DNA of 64,000 bases from Sweltsa coloradensis (Eukaryota > Arthropoda > Insecta > Plecoptera > Chloroperlidae). Each line of letters opens with the position of its first letter. Position 1 is the stretch's first letter. The position numbers were made by a program, and so were the translations under genes. Shown in pieces: positions 11,290 to 23,083 of this stretch. Location: the NCBI GenBank assembly GCA_024449915.1, contig JAMZAV010000159.1:868001-932000 (forward strand), written 5' to 3'. Below the pieces are notes generated by a model, which was not told the origin of the DNA, made no database searches, and saw nothing but the letters and a program-made list of their open reading frames with translations.

Positions 11290-13450
11290 CGAAAAACTGT
11301 TGCTGTTGAACTGACCAAACAAACATTATTAATTTTATGTTATTACCATACGCAGGTATGAGCGAGGGTATATTTCGATCAGAATGGATTTTGTAATTTC
11401 TGAATTGTATTAAATATTAATTACTGTAATAGTCCAACAATATTAAACTTATAAAATGTGGCTTAGAAAAAAAAACACTGATTGGTCATGTATGGTAAGA
11501 AGAAGAATAAAACATAGGAAAAAACTTATTTTCTATTTTTGGTTTCTAATACGACCAAATAAATTATTTAAATGCAGGGAGATACTTAAATTTGACATTG
11601 TATCAGGACATGAAAGTTCAAATTGTATGCATTATTTTTCATTGTTTACTCCAATTCCATTATAACACTTGCATACTGGCTGAAAAAGCTAAGCTCAGTC
11701 GTAACATGGGAGGCCACGGGCTTGAATCCCGCCACCGGCAATCCTGACTGAAATAATCTGACGAGGTTTTCTTTTGTGCAATGGGTCGATGCCCATTAAA
11801 GCCTCGGGCATTCACCTGACAATTATTTCTCACCATAATAGCCCTCTTACCCACCTGGAGCAGTGCACCGCGCTAAGCTGATGTGAACCCTATACAGCGG
11901 CCATTCAAACGAAACAGTTATTTTTACTCTTGCATAATTTATAGTTGTATTAATAGCTTCGTTTTTACTACTACCGTATAAAAGTGTTTTAACTACATGA
12001 AAAGTAATAAATGCATATTCACAAAATAATTCCGACGTCAAACACATTTATTAATAGCAAAAACGATGTTGGCGTTGTAGACTATCCATAGAAGTCATTA
12101 TAACTTCATAACACACCTGTGTTTTAATGTTAAATTAATTTTTTGAAATTCATCTCACATTAATTTTTACGAATGCGTTTGCAATTAAATCTGCATGCAT
12201 GTTTGCCTATATAAAAGGAATAATTTTTCAGAGGAAGAATGCTAGTCACTGCGACGGGCAACGGCAAAGCGGTTAAGGTAGCCTACCTATATGCGGGTGG
12301 AATGATCGCGTCTGAGAATTAGCGCGCGCTCACTGGCGTAGCGTGGCTCCGCTGTGCTGTGAAGAGCCGTGAAGCACGTCCCTCATCCACACCACTAGCT
12401 CGAACTCCCGGTTCGACAAGTTTACACAATCATCGCTTTAGTCACACACGCAAACACAACTAGGTTGATTAGCTGTTCTCTGTAAGGCACCATTGGAACA
12501 GCTGACGGACGACTGGGAAGCGGAGACAGAACTATCTCCAAGCGCTTCTCGTCTCTCAATCAGTGAACAATGCACCTGTCAATGAGAACACGAACTAACT
12601 TGTGTATACCAATTTAATGCAAATTCTTCTGTAGTTTAAATGTTATATTTAATTGCGATAAATCAAATTACTGTTGTTGATATTAATATTGAATAATTGC
12701 ATAGCGTTCATTTGTAAACATTTCTAATAACACAATTATTCTGTTATTCGTTGTAATACATGACAAGTTTGGTAGTCGAGCATTTACTGTTTAAACCAAG
12801 AGGTTGAAATGACATTATATATTTACTTCCAATTATCAATTCACATATCGAATTATCTTTATTTTCAGAGCCCCTCGAGCATACCAACCAACTATAGATC
12901 AATATCCAGAATTATTTTCCATATAATATGAGGGTATAAAGCTCCTCGTCCCTTCAAACATTACCTATAGCAACAGTATACACAAAATGTGCCTTGTACA
13001 AGCACGGACACAGCTGAGTACCCCAGCAAAGCCTACCGTATACTACACTTGTTCGTAAATTCAAAGTAATAGGTAAATAATTATAAACTTTCTTCTTGGA
13101 GTTATCAGAAACATTCTGTTTCATCCTGGATAAAGAGCAAGCTGCAACCAGAAGGTCTGTGGAAGCTCTGCTAGCACTGTATATGAGGTGACTTGAAGGT
13201 CGACGCCATTTTATGTTACTTGCTGAGTTTGCAAACTATGCAAATACTCCAAATAGTGGAAGTCAATTTCAAAATTGCTTCCTCTACAACAAAGTTTTTC
13301 TTGGCTTTAGCCAAAGGTATCTGCTGTCGGTATATGTGATAGTTTTACATGGTTCCACTATTCGGCGTTGGCGGCCAGAGTGCATAGTACTATTGTTTTA
13401 CCTTAGTTTTATAGTAGGATTTGATGGTATTTTTTTTTAAAGAAAAAAGT
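11290..13450. other. Non-coding stretch
   Basis: Contains a tRNA T-arm-like fragment on the minus strand (about 11700-11750, CGGGATTCAAGCCCG) and a GC-richer patch at 12240-12570 (GCGCGCGCTCACTGG...) with no coding frame I trust. It may be regulatory or transposon-derived; nothing decides it. Confidence 0.5.
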
Positions 13451-13451
13451 G

Positions 13452-13510
13452 CCTACACCAGGTATTGATCCCGGGACCTCTGCTCTCCGTGCAGATGCTC
13501 TAACCATGGA
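13452..13510 (-). repeat. tRNA-like fragment
   Basis: The minus strand reads GGTTAGAGCATCTGCACGG, then GGTCCCGGGATCAATACC: a D-arm, anticodon arm and B-box-like T-arm. It leads into the 30-bp tandem repeat. Confidence 0.5.
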
Positions 13511-13601
13511 CTTTTAACCAGCTCCATGCTCTAATTATAGACTTTTACCAGTTCCATGCTCTGATCACAGACTTTTAACAGCTCCATGCTCTAGCCATGT
13601 A
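13496..13601. repeat. 30-31-bp tandem repeat (3.5 copies)
   Basis: TGCTCTAACCATGGACTTTT-type units start at 13496, 13527, 13557 and 13587. The first unit overlaps the D-arm of the adjoining tRNA-like fragment. Confidence 0.9.
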
Positions 13602-13635
13602 CATAAACGCAGTTGAAATGAGCTATGGAGTTAAT

Positions 13636-14336
13636 TAAGCGAGCGAAGCGAGCGTTTCCATTTGACTCTGCCGGAAAAAATAGTCACTGGTTTTGTTTTT
13701 TTTTGTTTTTTTTGTTTTTTTTTTGTTTGTATGTCTCGCCAACACGTTCGAACGGAGGCTCGGATCGAGTTGAAATTTTCACCATCCGCAAGCTTTGTTC
13801 TCGATTGAATGCCATTAGTTTTGTGGCAAAATCGTTCAAAAAGTTAAAAAGTTACATTAAAGTTAATCGAAAGTTTTTTTTTCAAACTCAACGGCGACAA
13901 AATCTGAGATAGCCAAATCATTTAGAATGTCCGTCCGGTCACGAAAATGTTAATTTTATTTTGATCCGATAAGTGGTGTAGATGGAAATTACATTATAAC
14001 AAAAGTAACGTTGCCATGGCAACGAAAAGACGCGCGAAGTTTCTAATGCACTGCCACCTAGAAGTAATCAAAATACTTTCGAGGAAGCAGTCTATTATTT
14101 GTCAACAAAGAGTTTAAATAGTTTTCCCAAGGAGTCAAGGTCCTCTAGATGGCGGTGGATTTTAAAGTAAAGATTTAAACACGGGTTTACCCTTGGGTTT
14201 ACCCAAATACCTTGGCAATAATAAATAATACTGGAAACGCGAACGTCGTAAATTTTAAATTTTAAAAAAATGTGCAATGTGGGTCTAGCTATAGCACGTG
14301 CTCGCTTATCAACGCGTCCAACTGAGCGTTTCCTAG
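13636..14336 (+). mobile_element. HINE (Helentron-like), family C copy 2
   Basis: Same ends and interior as 5372-6045: 5' TAAGCGAGCGAAGCGAGCG, 3' hairpin AACGC/GCGTT then TTCCTAG, with T flanking on both sides. Differences are a longer poly-T run and a small internal duplication near 14170-14200 (GGGTTTACCC twice). Confidence 0.85.
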
Positions 14337-14496
14337 TAAATTACATTCTGTATATTTTATAGTGTGTTAAAATGTTGTTTGTAACGTGTTTAAACGCGGC
14401 AGTTTATACTTAGCGGGCCTTTACATAAAAATTCTGTACTAATTAAATACATAATATTATTTATTACAGTATTTTAGTCAGAAATTACAAAAGTGT

Positions 14497-14540
14497 ATCC
14501 ACCGGGGATTGAACCGGGACATCTGCTTTCCACGTGGACG
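14497..14540 (-). repeat. tRNA-like 3' half
   Basis: The minus strand has GGAAAGCAGATGTCCCGGTT then CAATCCCCGGTGG: an anticodon-arm remnant, B box and acceptor 3' strand, without a 5' half. Confidence 0.45.
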
Positions 14541-14722
14541 TACTTTTTTGTTTTCCGTATAAAAGGCTTTCGTATAACATCATATTGCTCCAACCAATAC
14601 GGTTATGGAGCTGGTTGGTATTTCTCGAGTTTATTTCATGAGGTCAAATAGACAGTGTAATCGCCCATACAATTTGTAAACAATGTGTTTACAAACCATT
14701 AAATATACCGTATTTAATATGT

Positions 14723-14801
14723 TGCCTTCATAACTCAGTTGGTTAAAGCATCTGCCAGGAAAGGAAATCATAGGTCCCAGCCTCAATCCCCGGTTGAGGC
14801 A
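14723..14801 (+). repeat. tRNA-like sequence
   Basis: Acceptor TGCCTTC against TTGAGGCA (6 of 7 pairs), A-box-like TAACTCAGTTGG, then a degenerate T-arm CAGCCTCAATCCCCGG. The B-box GG is altered, so I treat it as a tRNA-derived relic. Confidence 0.5.
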
Positions 14802-14997
14802 TTTTAAAAATTTATGTCAAAAATACCATTAATTATTATGAATTTATGATTACAGGATATTTTTTATGCAAAGGCCATTATTATTGATTCGTATCAATTA
14901 ATGTATTTATCTCAAACATAAACGTTGTTTATTCAGAGGACAAAAATACTATTTGCAATTAACTCAGCGGTCGCAGATAGAAAACTGTACACATTAC

Positions 14998-15330
14998 TAC
15001 CCAGCAAACATGAGACTCTGGGCCCCGTGCGGGACAACCAAGGGAAGTGCGGGTAAATTGCGGGTTAGGGACAGCTACGGGACAACCCGCACGGGTCCCG
15101 CGAGGGACATGTTAGGGACATGTCAGGGACATTTATATCTGGGAGAGCTACGGGACAACCCGCACGGGTCCCGCGAGGGAAACTTAAGGGACACCCCTTT
15201 AGGGAAAACTACGGGACAACCCGTACGGGTCCCGCGAGGGAAACTTACGGGACACCCCTTTCGGGAAAGCAACGGGACAACCCGCACGGGTCCCGCGAGG
15301 GTAACTTCAGGGGTAACCCAAAATGTGGAG
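14998..15330 (+). mobile_element. GC-rich GGGAC-array element, copy 1 (left end intact)
   Basis: It starts TACCCAGCAAACATG. The interior consists of four spaced repeats of ACGGGACAACCCGCACGGGT followed by CCCGCGAGGG. It is much richer in G+C than its surroundings. The right end is not found; a HINE begins 15 bp further on. The two overlapping open frames here simply translate the repeat. Confidence 0.8.
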
Positions 15331-15344
15331 TAATTAAATTAAAA

Positions 15345-16098
15345 CTAGGAAAACGCTTAAGTCCCGCCGCGTTGTTGGATGAGCGTAATTGGTGCATTGA
15401 GCTGCCATGTGTTACGCGGATTTTCTGTTGTTCTGTGAAAAAATCATTACATAGTCGAATTTTTTTTATTAAATTAAATTAAATAAAAAAATAACTTAAT
15501 TTTTTTAATTAATCGTAATTTTTTAAAAAGAAAAAAATCGTAAAATTGCAATTTTCATAAGAAATAAATATTAGATTGCGCTCAAATTTAACACGAATAT
15601 ATTAAAACATGAAATTAGGGTTCTGTGAAAAAATAATTACAAATGGATAAAGCATGTAGGTGTAATAAGTCAAAGAATTGTTTTAAAAAAGAAAAAACCC
15701 GTAAAATTTCGATTTTCATGAGAAATAATTTTTCGATTACGCTCAAATTTCGCACGAATATCTTAATTCATGAAATTAAGGTTCTGTGAAAAAATCATTA
15801 CAATCGGATAAAGCATGTAGGTGTTATGATGAGTCGAAGAAAGTTTTTAAAATCGAAAAAATCGTAAAATTGCGTTTTTTATGAGACAAAATTTCCCGAT
15901 TGCGCTCAAAAACGTGGCAGTTCTAAGTTCAGAGATTTCGAAGGCCTCCATGAAATTTCATCGCAATCGGAGTATCGGTTTAGCCGGAATCGTGTTAACA
16001 GACACACAAAAATACAGAAAAAAAAGAAAAAAGAAAAAAAAACATTCCGGATTTTTTCTCCAGTGTAGTGAAATGGAATCTTCGCTACGCTCATCCAA
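15345..16098 (-). mobile_element. HINE (Helentron-like), family A copy 1
   Basis: On the minus strand the 5' end is TTGGATGAGCGTAGCG at 16098. The 3' end has CGCTCATCCAACAACGC, then a loop, GCGTTTTCCTAG and a host T. The interior has about three degenerate tandem subrepeats, each with AAGGTTCTGTGAAAAAAT, ATGTAGGTGTTATAAG-like and ATCGTAAAATTGCGATTTT. Non-autonomous. Confidence 0.85.
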
Positions 16099-16419
16099 CA
16101 ATACGTGTGTATAGATTTATGTAGAATACTTCCCTTGATTTATTCTTTTAGTTCTATTTCATTGCAAATCGTTTTTTATAACTGAATATAGGATAGGCCT
16201 ATATAGACGTTAATTAAATAAATAAATATAATAATTTCATTTCAGACGAGTAAATCGTATTAAGTCTTAGTTAAGTTGTGAAGGTATGTTGTCTGGTTGT
16301 CGGCCATTGGTGGAGTTCGCAACTTGAGTTAGCATTGCTGTGATCAGTTTTTGACTTAGCCTATACAATTTTATGTCTAATATATTAGAGTCAAGATCTT
16401 TTGTACTATATTGTTATCA

Positions 16420-16545
16420 AGATTTGAACACAAGAATGAAGATTCGCGTTCGGTCGTTTCGCGAAAGTTTGATTTTTCCCTGATTTGCTGTTCCTGATTT
16501 TTGGCAAACCTCATATTCGTTTGAGGATCGTCTAATAAATCTGTT
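16420..16545 (+). repeat. Dispersed repeat R, copy 2
   Basis: Parallel to 10765-10905 (GATTTGAACACAAGAATGA, CCTGATTTGCTGTTCCTGAT). A CTTT-rich run follows. Confidence 0.75.
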
Positions 16546-16924
16546 TTTTTTTCTTTTCGTTTTTCTTTTTTGATTATTTTTTCCTTTCTTTCTTTCTTTC
16601 TTTTTATTACTTTCTACAAATTAAATACAAAGTAGGCCTAATCTTAAAAATATGTTGAAGGAAATCAGAGAGTGCATACGATAGCCATAGCAAATTATGC
16701 GTGATATCCCTTCGTTACAACTAAATACACGTAAACCTAATTTTGTATAAACAAAATTAATTAATAAATAAACTTAATGTTGTAGAATCAAAACATGCTA
16801 TAGACATAACAAAGAACATACATTGTAAATGATAATTTAACTGAAATAATTTTTTATTGTAAGTAGTATTGAAATTAGTGGTGATAATATTAATATGACG
16901 ATAAAGGACGATCACAAAAACCTA

Positions 16925-16990
16925 TGCCTTATTCGGGATTCAAACCCACGTACTCGATGAGCGCCCTAATTGTATGTGCCACCGCGGACG
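16925..16990 (-). repeat. tRNA-like 3' half
   Basis: The minus strand has GTGGGTTTGAATCCCGAATA (B box and T-arm). The upstream D-arm is not recognisable. A poly-G run (about 16995-17006) lies beside it. Confidence 0.4.
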
Positions 16991-17298
16991 TCGAGGGGGG
17001 GGGGGGTAATTGATCGCATTCGTTTAGTTATAAGATAAAAGAAACAATTCTCTGTTCTTGACCTACCGTCGTCCAATGCAATATATCCAGCCAGCATAAG
17101 ATTTAATGATCGAGTATTTGTTAAAGCCTAATAATCGAAGAGGATGGCATGGATTTAAAAATATATAATAGTATCATGTTTAAATAAAGACCAAAACACA
17201 TTTTCAATATCACAATAGTTAGACTGCAATGTTACGTTCCGCTATCCACGCAAGCGCGCTCCCTTTCATAAGCCATCTAACGCGCCGAAAACAGTATA

Positions 17299-17368
17299 GG
17301 TGCTGTAGCCGAGTGGATAGAGCGTCTGACTCCGGAAGAAGGCATTGCGGGTTCGAGTTCGGCTGTTG
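17299..17368 (+). repeat. tRNA-Arg-like relic (CCG anticodon position)
   Basis: GGTGCTGTAGCCGAGTGGAT has an A box. The anticodon arm reads TCTGACTCCGGA and the T-arm GCGGGTTCGAGTTCGGC. The 3' acceptor strand does not pair with the 5' one and the anticodon stem is broken, so it is a pseudogene or SINE head. Confidence 0.5.
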
Positions 17369-17549
17369 TCAATAAAATTTATATGTCTGATAATTCTTGT
17401 CTATATTCTATGTACTCATTCCCCTTCAGATTAAATGTATAAATTGAGAAAGTGGCATCGCGTAATTGTAATTTAATTTTAAAATTTTGTCCCGTTTTAT
17501 CTGTTGAGTTCTTTGAGTGTCTACTAGATGGCGCTAGAAGCAATGCACG

Positions 17550-17878
17550 GGAAACACTGGGACGAGTGCGGGACACGTGCAGGACCCGTGCGGGACCCAG
17601 ACGGGACCCGGACGGGACCCAGACGGGACCCGGGACCCGTGCGGGAAAATAGCGGGTAGACTATGGGACCCATCCGGGACCATCAAGGGTAGGTCGCGGG
17701 CATGAGCGCGCGGGAAACATTTGGGACGACTTCGGGACACACTGGGACGAGTGCGGGATGTCCCGTACGGGACCCGGTCATGGCCCATAGGACACTTCCG
17801 TACGGGGCCCGCACGGGCTGCCCGTACGGGACAGACTTCGGGAAACGTGCGGGACACCGCAAAAATGTTTGCTGGGTA
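17550..17878 (+). mobile_element. GC-rich GGGAC-array element, copy 2 (right end intact)
   Basis: About 25 GGGAC/GTCCC words, many as CGGGACCC or ACGGGACCCAGACGGGACC, ending ATGTTTGCTGGGTA. That end is the exact inverse of the left end of the copy at 14998, so the two define an element with 14-bp terminal inverted repeats. Long open frames on both strands here are compositional. Confidence 0.8.
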
Positions 17879-18233
17879 GCCAGTGAGACTCAGTGAGTGC
17901 AATAAGCAAAGTGGGTCCGTGTTATTGAGGTTGTGATGTCCTTTAATAAAACATTTATCTCTTGAGTCTTGACTGGCGGGTGTTGTGCTGCATGGCCAGT
18001 GGCAATGATCTCTTTGACAAGTTTCGTTTAAAAGTCGCAATGGCGTCATTGGATAAATGAACATTGAAAACACTAGCAATAATAACTTTTTTTTTAAATA
18101 ACATAGATTTTTATTTGTTTTTTACTTAAAAACAGTTTTTCGATTGTTATTTTAACCGTTCTATATTAATCAACTCTTTTCTGCCTATGCTTATACAATG
18201 TTAACTGGTATCTCTTTGGCTTATTTGAATTAA

Positions 18234-18309
18234 GGACGCGACAACCGTTAGGTCATAATGCACCACTCTAACCTAGGGGGGGGGGGAGGAGGGGCCCATG
18301 CTGGTCAGC
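18234..18309 (+). repeat. Dispersed CAACCGTTAGG repeat, copy 1
   Basis: GGACGCGACAACCGTTAGG, TCATAATGCACCACT, poly-G, CCCATGCTGGTCAG. The same order of words is seen at 22915-22990, 45884-45975 and 50949-51055. Confidence 0.7.
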
Positions 18310-18706
18310 AATATCTCCTCTTGTAGACCGAGGATAGTTACGACTACGAGTTTTTTTCCTAACAAACTTTGGAACAATATTACTATTTAATTAACTCGCT
18401 CAACATCATTCGAAAAATATTTAACTGGCCAAAAAGCTACTTTTTACCTGTTAGCTTAGGATTTGTTATAAAACCGGTACACACTTCGTTTTTCATACGA
18501 TTTAAGATATAAATTTTGTTTTGAAATCGGTTCAGTGACTGGTTCGTAAAAATCGAAAATACGAATTTACAATTCTATGTTACCGTTTCCCAGATGTGGA
18601 GCGAATTAATTAAAACGTAATCCCCCTGGGCTGCACTTGCCATTGCCCCAAAGTTTTTTTAAAAAAAAAATCTCGTAATTTTCCTTGGTCAACAAGAGGA
18701 GATATT
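18310..18706. mobile_element. 397-bp MITE with about 65-bp terminal inverted repeats
   Basis: AATATCTCCTCTTGTAGACC at the left matches AATATCTCCTCTTGTTGACC read inward from the right. The similarity continues through ATTACGA...TTTTTTT...AAACTTTGG. The interior has a CGGTTCAGTGACTGGTTCG phrase. Confidence 0.88.
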
Positions 18707-21700
18707 ACAGCATAGGCATAATGCACTTGCGCAGCCTCGGTATTTTAGCTAAGGTAAAACGTTTTCATTTATATGTACGTTTTATCACAATCAGCCAAGT
18801 TTTTTTAATAGCATCCGGAGAAAATAGAATGTCATACTTTTGAAAATCCATTCATTTCCTTTCGACTTCACCACAATCCCCACTTTCCGAATGAACCGAG
18901 CTTGTATGCATGCACGTACGAACCACCGCCAGCCGAGTTCCTAGACTAGAACAGAGATACCACCGCGATTACCTCCACGCCATTGTAAAAGCATTCATCG
19001 TTTTTTGTCAATGCTTCCATTATGCTAATTTCCAGCTCAGCCCTGGCTTCCACGACGGTTTGTGTAATGTCGACAGCTCGTTGAAGCTATGCTTATCTCG
19101 TATAGCTAGAGCTGGCTTACAAACTAGGGCGTCGAGATTATGCAATCCTCCATCACATATAGCTTACTAAACCTTCCTTAAAGTTTGATGGTTTAGGGCC
19201 ACTGAGTCTACATTACAGTAATCACAATAGTGATATTTTCTCATCATATGGTCAATTGCATTCATTTCTCTAGGGAGGTAGTATTGTGTGCACATTGCAA
19301 TCAAAGCTGAATATGATTGGGATATTGATTACCAACGCGTGTATATGGGTCTGTGATGTCATGTGTGTACATCACTTACAGAATAGTAGTGAGTGGTCTT
19401 TGATTTGTGAAACAGGACTTGGTAAATGATTAACATTAATACATATTACATAATATGAATATAGCAATCAGACCAGAAAACACTAATTATCTGTTCTAAT
19501 TAAGCATTTGTTTTTACTCCATCGATCTGAAATCTCATGGATTGTGTTGTTTTTATTGAATGCGTTCATTTTAGAGACAATTGCGAATTTCAGAGGCTCA
19601 TTATTTTTGAAAATCCCTCTCTCTCTCTAATACATAGAGAATTTGCTGCAAGGCTTATATTTACCTCTTAAAGGGGTAATCACTGGATAAAGGAAAACAA
19701 TATTTCACACAATCTAATGAGCTACGAATATAATAACCGTGTGAAAGAAAGAAATGGGTTCGCCACATGGGTTCGCCAACATCCTGCAAAAAAATGCCAA
19801 ACTTAGTAAATTTTGAGCTTAGTCCTAGAGAAAAATCTCCTAAAAGAAATAAACATTGTGATTTTTCTTTACGCACCGTGACCTGGAAGAACTGTGGCGG
19901 GAAATAATATTGACCATTTTTGACGTATTAACCATCAAGAGCACTATAATACACTCCCTGACCTATTTATTGATCACGTTTTATGTTTGTATTTTGGGCA
20001 CGCGGTTCAGTAAAAATAATATGTTAAATACCGAGAAGGGGTGTTATTTCGCAACGCGTGTTTGAACGTGTAAATGTTTAAAAGGGTCATTTTTAGAGTG
20101 GTGCTATATGCTCTTGAATCTCGGTGAAAAGAATAGAAGGTTTAAAACGATGAACGCTATTCACCAAAAAGCACATTTTCACAAATTTCAAGATTCAATT
20201 TTCGTGTTAAATCACAGTTCAAACATTTTTTTATCGTCGTTTTCGTTTCATATTATGCAAAAGATTATTTGTTTAAAAAAAGTTCAGGGTAATAATCCAA
20301 TACAAGAATAATACAGTAATAATACAGTGTAGGGTGGGGTAAAAACCCTAGAACATATTCAGTTAGGATGCGCGAATGCAACCTGCGATTAACGAAATAA
20401 ACGTTGAGAGTAAGTGTTGTTTGTGAACTTTTTAAGTGATTACCGTATAAGGCACTACTTTGATGTGGGGTCACAAAACGTATTCTGGATCTTGTGCGGA
20501 TTTAGGTTTATGAAAATTGACGTAAGTTGATTTAGTTTCTTTCCAACTCTATAAACGCGACTTTTGAACAATTCGCCCTCAAAGATTTCTTAAAACTGTG
20601 TTTTAAAACTCCTCGTCAGATGTTTACCTTACTACGTGAAGACAAAAGTGTTTTCAATATACGATGTAAACGTTCTTTCTACAGTATTTATTTAAGTTTA
20701 TATACAATCCCAGATTTCGTCACTCATATACTTGAAAGGATATCCTTAAAAACTGTTTATAGTCGTAATACTCATTAAAAGGTTTTTACCAATTAATAAT
20801 ATATGCTAGTCATTTTGTCTGCACATTTGTACCACGTCATACGATACTCGTCAGACAAGAGTAAGTCCAATACATAAAATAAAAATTATAATGATAAATC
20901 ACAATTATACTCCAAGTTAACACAGCGTGAACATAAGAATTAGAGGCGGTATTTGATCCACTATAATGGTAAATAATACACAACTGATCAAACTATTGAG
21001 ATGAAGGAAGTACCCGATGGTGCTGGGCAATATTAAATAATATTAAATTCTGTAGACCCATATTCTGTTAGTTTTGGGCTGGTAATGAGGTTACGACAGA
21101 GGCTTTGGTGATACTAATAATTTGAAATTAATGCTATTCTCTTTTCATTTCAATGTACAATCTAGTGGATGATTAGTTTAAATAAGAATGCATTTAAGTA
21201 TTTTTTGTGTTTGTTTATGTAGCCTTTTAGAAATACGTGTTTGATACAAATATAACGAATGCACATTATTTATAACTTTGTGTTATCGTTGCCTGAGAGT
21301 CACCTGTGGAGTGTTGTCATGGGCAACACGTCGACAACAAGGCTGACGACTCGAAGACGCCGACATGGCCGGGCAGGGTATCTATCGTTGTGCTGGTTCA
21401 ACTATTGACTAATTTATGTTCACGTATCGTTCATTGTGAGTTATACACTCTTGTTTGATAAATTACTATTTCTAGCTTTCGCCTTTGTGTAGGACTAACT
21501 CTTACGTTATTTGATCATGACCACCGACAACTCCGAGGCCAAACCGTGGTTATTAACTCGTATCTCTGCATATTCTAACGCGCCACTGGAGTTTACAGAG
21601 AGAGATTATACATTATGTAAAACAAGAAAAAGAAATAAAATATTTTTTTTCATTTCTTTTTTTTCCTGTTTTATATTTGGGTAATTAATCCTTTTTGAAT

Positions 21701-22200
21701 TTGTTGCCAAAATTATTGTCTTATACGTTGTTGTTGTAATATTACTATATCAAACTTTACTTACCTATAGTTCATTATGGTGCCTGCTTTTATGTAATTA
21801 CATTTATTTAGTTGCACTCCTTTGTTAATCAGAATTTTTACTTGGATATGGTATGATAATAATATAGTAAACATATATCAATAAATAAATACATTGATAA
21901 AAATTAAATATAAAGTAATTGGTTTTAACCAACACCAGAAACTTGTTAAAATATGTTCTCCGTAAACGGCTAAGGGTAACAATGCCATTGCCAGGGTCTT
22001 TTTCTATCGGGGCACTCTTTGGCCCGTTTCCCAACGGCACGTGGTGTTTACAAGTGGTCAGTGGTCACCCATCCGAATACTGACCACGCCCGATGTTGTT
22101 TAACTTGGCACTTGGCTTTTCTTATGCGCTCGGTGTCGATGAATGATGACAAATAATTGCTTTAATTTATACATTTTGAAAACGTTCAGTGATGTGTTGG
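18707..22200. other. Non-coding stretch
   Basis: AT-rich with no gene or mobile element I can name. A GC-richer patch at 21295-21375 (GTCATGGGCAACACGTCGAC) has no supporting frame. Confidence 0.5.
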
Positions 22201-22730
22201 TGTAATTCTTCAATTATTAGACGAGGGAGCGCAGAGACAGTCTTACAATTCAACTTTCAAGTCAAACGGCCTTTACTCTGTGATTGTGTGCGCGCTAAAA
22301 ATTGGCCGAATCGCTGAACCGATTGTGCTGAAATTTTAAACAGACATCCGTGAGCAGTGTACTGATAACTGTTAACAAAATCAGTAACATCCGTTGCGAT
22401 TTAAACTTACAAAAAATAATAAATTGAAAAAAGGCTGAAAATTTGTAATATTTAATTTAACAACAATGGTGTTGTTCGTGAATAAATAATTTTTATCAAG
22501 CCATGTTTTGAGTGTCAGACAGTGAATGCATAGCAGTGACCAAGGTGTACCGAATCTTGCACGCTCAAGGTTCCCTAAAATCCGCCGAGAGATTGAGTTA
22601 TCCTTGCAATCTTAATGCGTATTTCGAACCGGCTTTGTTTTGCATAGTATATTGTATGCATTTCAAAACAAGTACTATAATTTTTAAACACAATCCAGGA
22701 ATTACGAAATATATACCGACCGTTGTTTAA

Positions 22731-22780
22731 GCCCGCGGGTCTCCAACATTCCGGGTATAAAGCCGCCTTTGCCAACTAGA
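22731..22780 (-). repeat. Truncated tRNA-like element
   Basis: The minus strand matches the family at 10643 and 52784: TAGTTGGCAAAGGCGGCTTT, CCGGAATGTTGGAGACCCGC. It is cut at its 5' side exactly where the inverted-repeat element at 22781 begins. Confidence 0.65.
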
Positions 22781-23083
22781 CTAAGAAAACGCCGAAGTCG
22801 TTAGACGAGTGAGCGAGTCATGTGTTAAGTACCCGGGAACATTTTCATTTAAGTTGATTGATATATGAGGGATACATGACAGGGTTTCGAGTTTGTTTGG
22901 TGTGAGTGCGTGTCAAAGCTGTAAGGCCATAATGCACCACTTTTGACAATGATAGGCTAGGGAGGAAAGACCCATGCTGGATCCAGCCAGCCTTAAATAT
23001 GGTAATGAAACGGAATGTTACCGGGTACTCAACACAGACATGGCTCGCTCACTTATCTAACAACGACTTTGGCGTTTTCCTAG
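22781..23083. mobile_element. 303-bp element with two inward-facing HINE-type 3' ends
   Basis: The left end CTAAGAAAACGCCGAAGTCG and the inverse of the right end, CTAGGAAAACGCCAAAGTCG, begin 55-60-bp inverted repeats running through GTTAGACGAGTGAGCGAG and GTACCCGG. Both ends carry the CTAG plus AACG...CGTT signature that other HINEs here have only at their 3' end. The interior contains a copy of the TAATGCACCACTTT dispersed repeat. Confidence 0.82.

Noticed and set aside
14953..15482. Two overlapping long open frames with repeated GTTRTGPAR-like units
   Set aside because: They are translations of the GGGAC repeat in two frames; the repeat, not a protein, explains them.
14998..17878. A single 2.9-kb transposon bounded by TACCCAGCAAACAT inverted ends
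   Set aside because: The GGGAC words run in the same orientation next to both ends, and unrelated repeats lie between, so two separate elements each missing one end fit better.
17534..18079. 181-codon minus-strand open frame
   Set aside because: About two-thirds is the GC-rich array, which lowers stop frequency; the rest shows no family match and no splice context.
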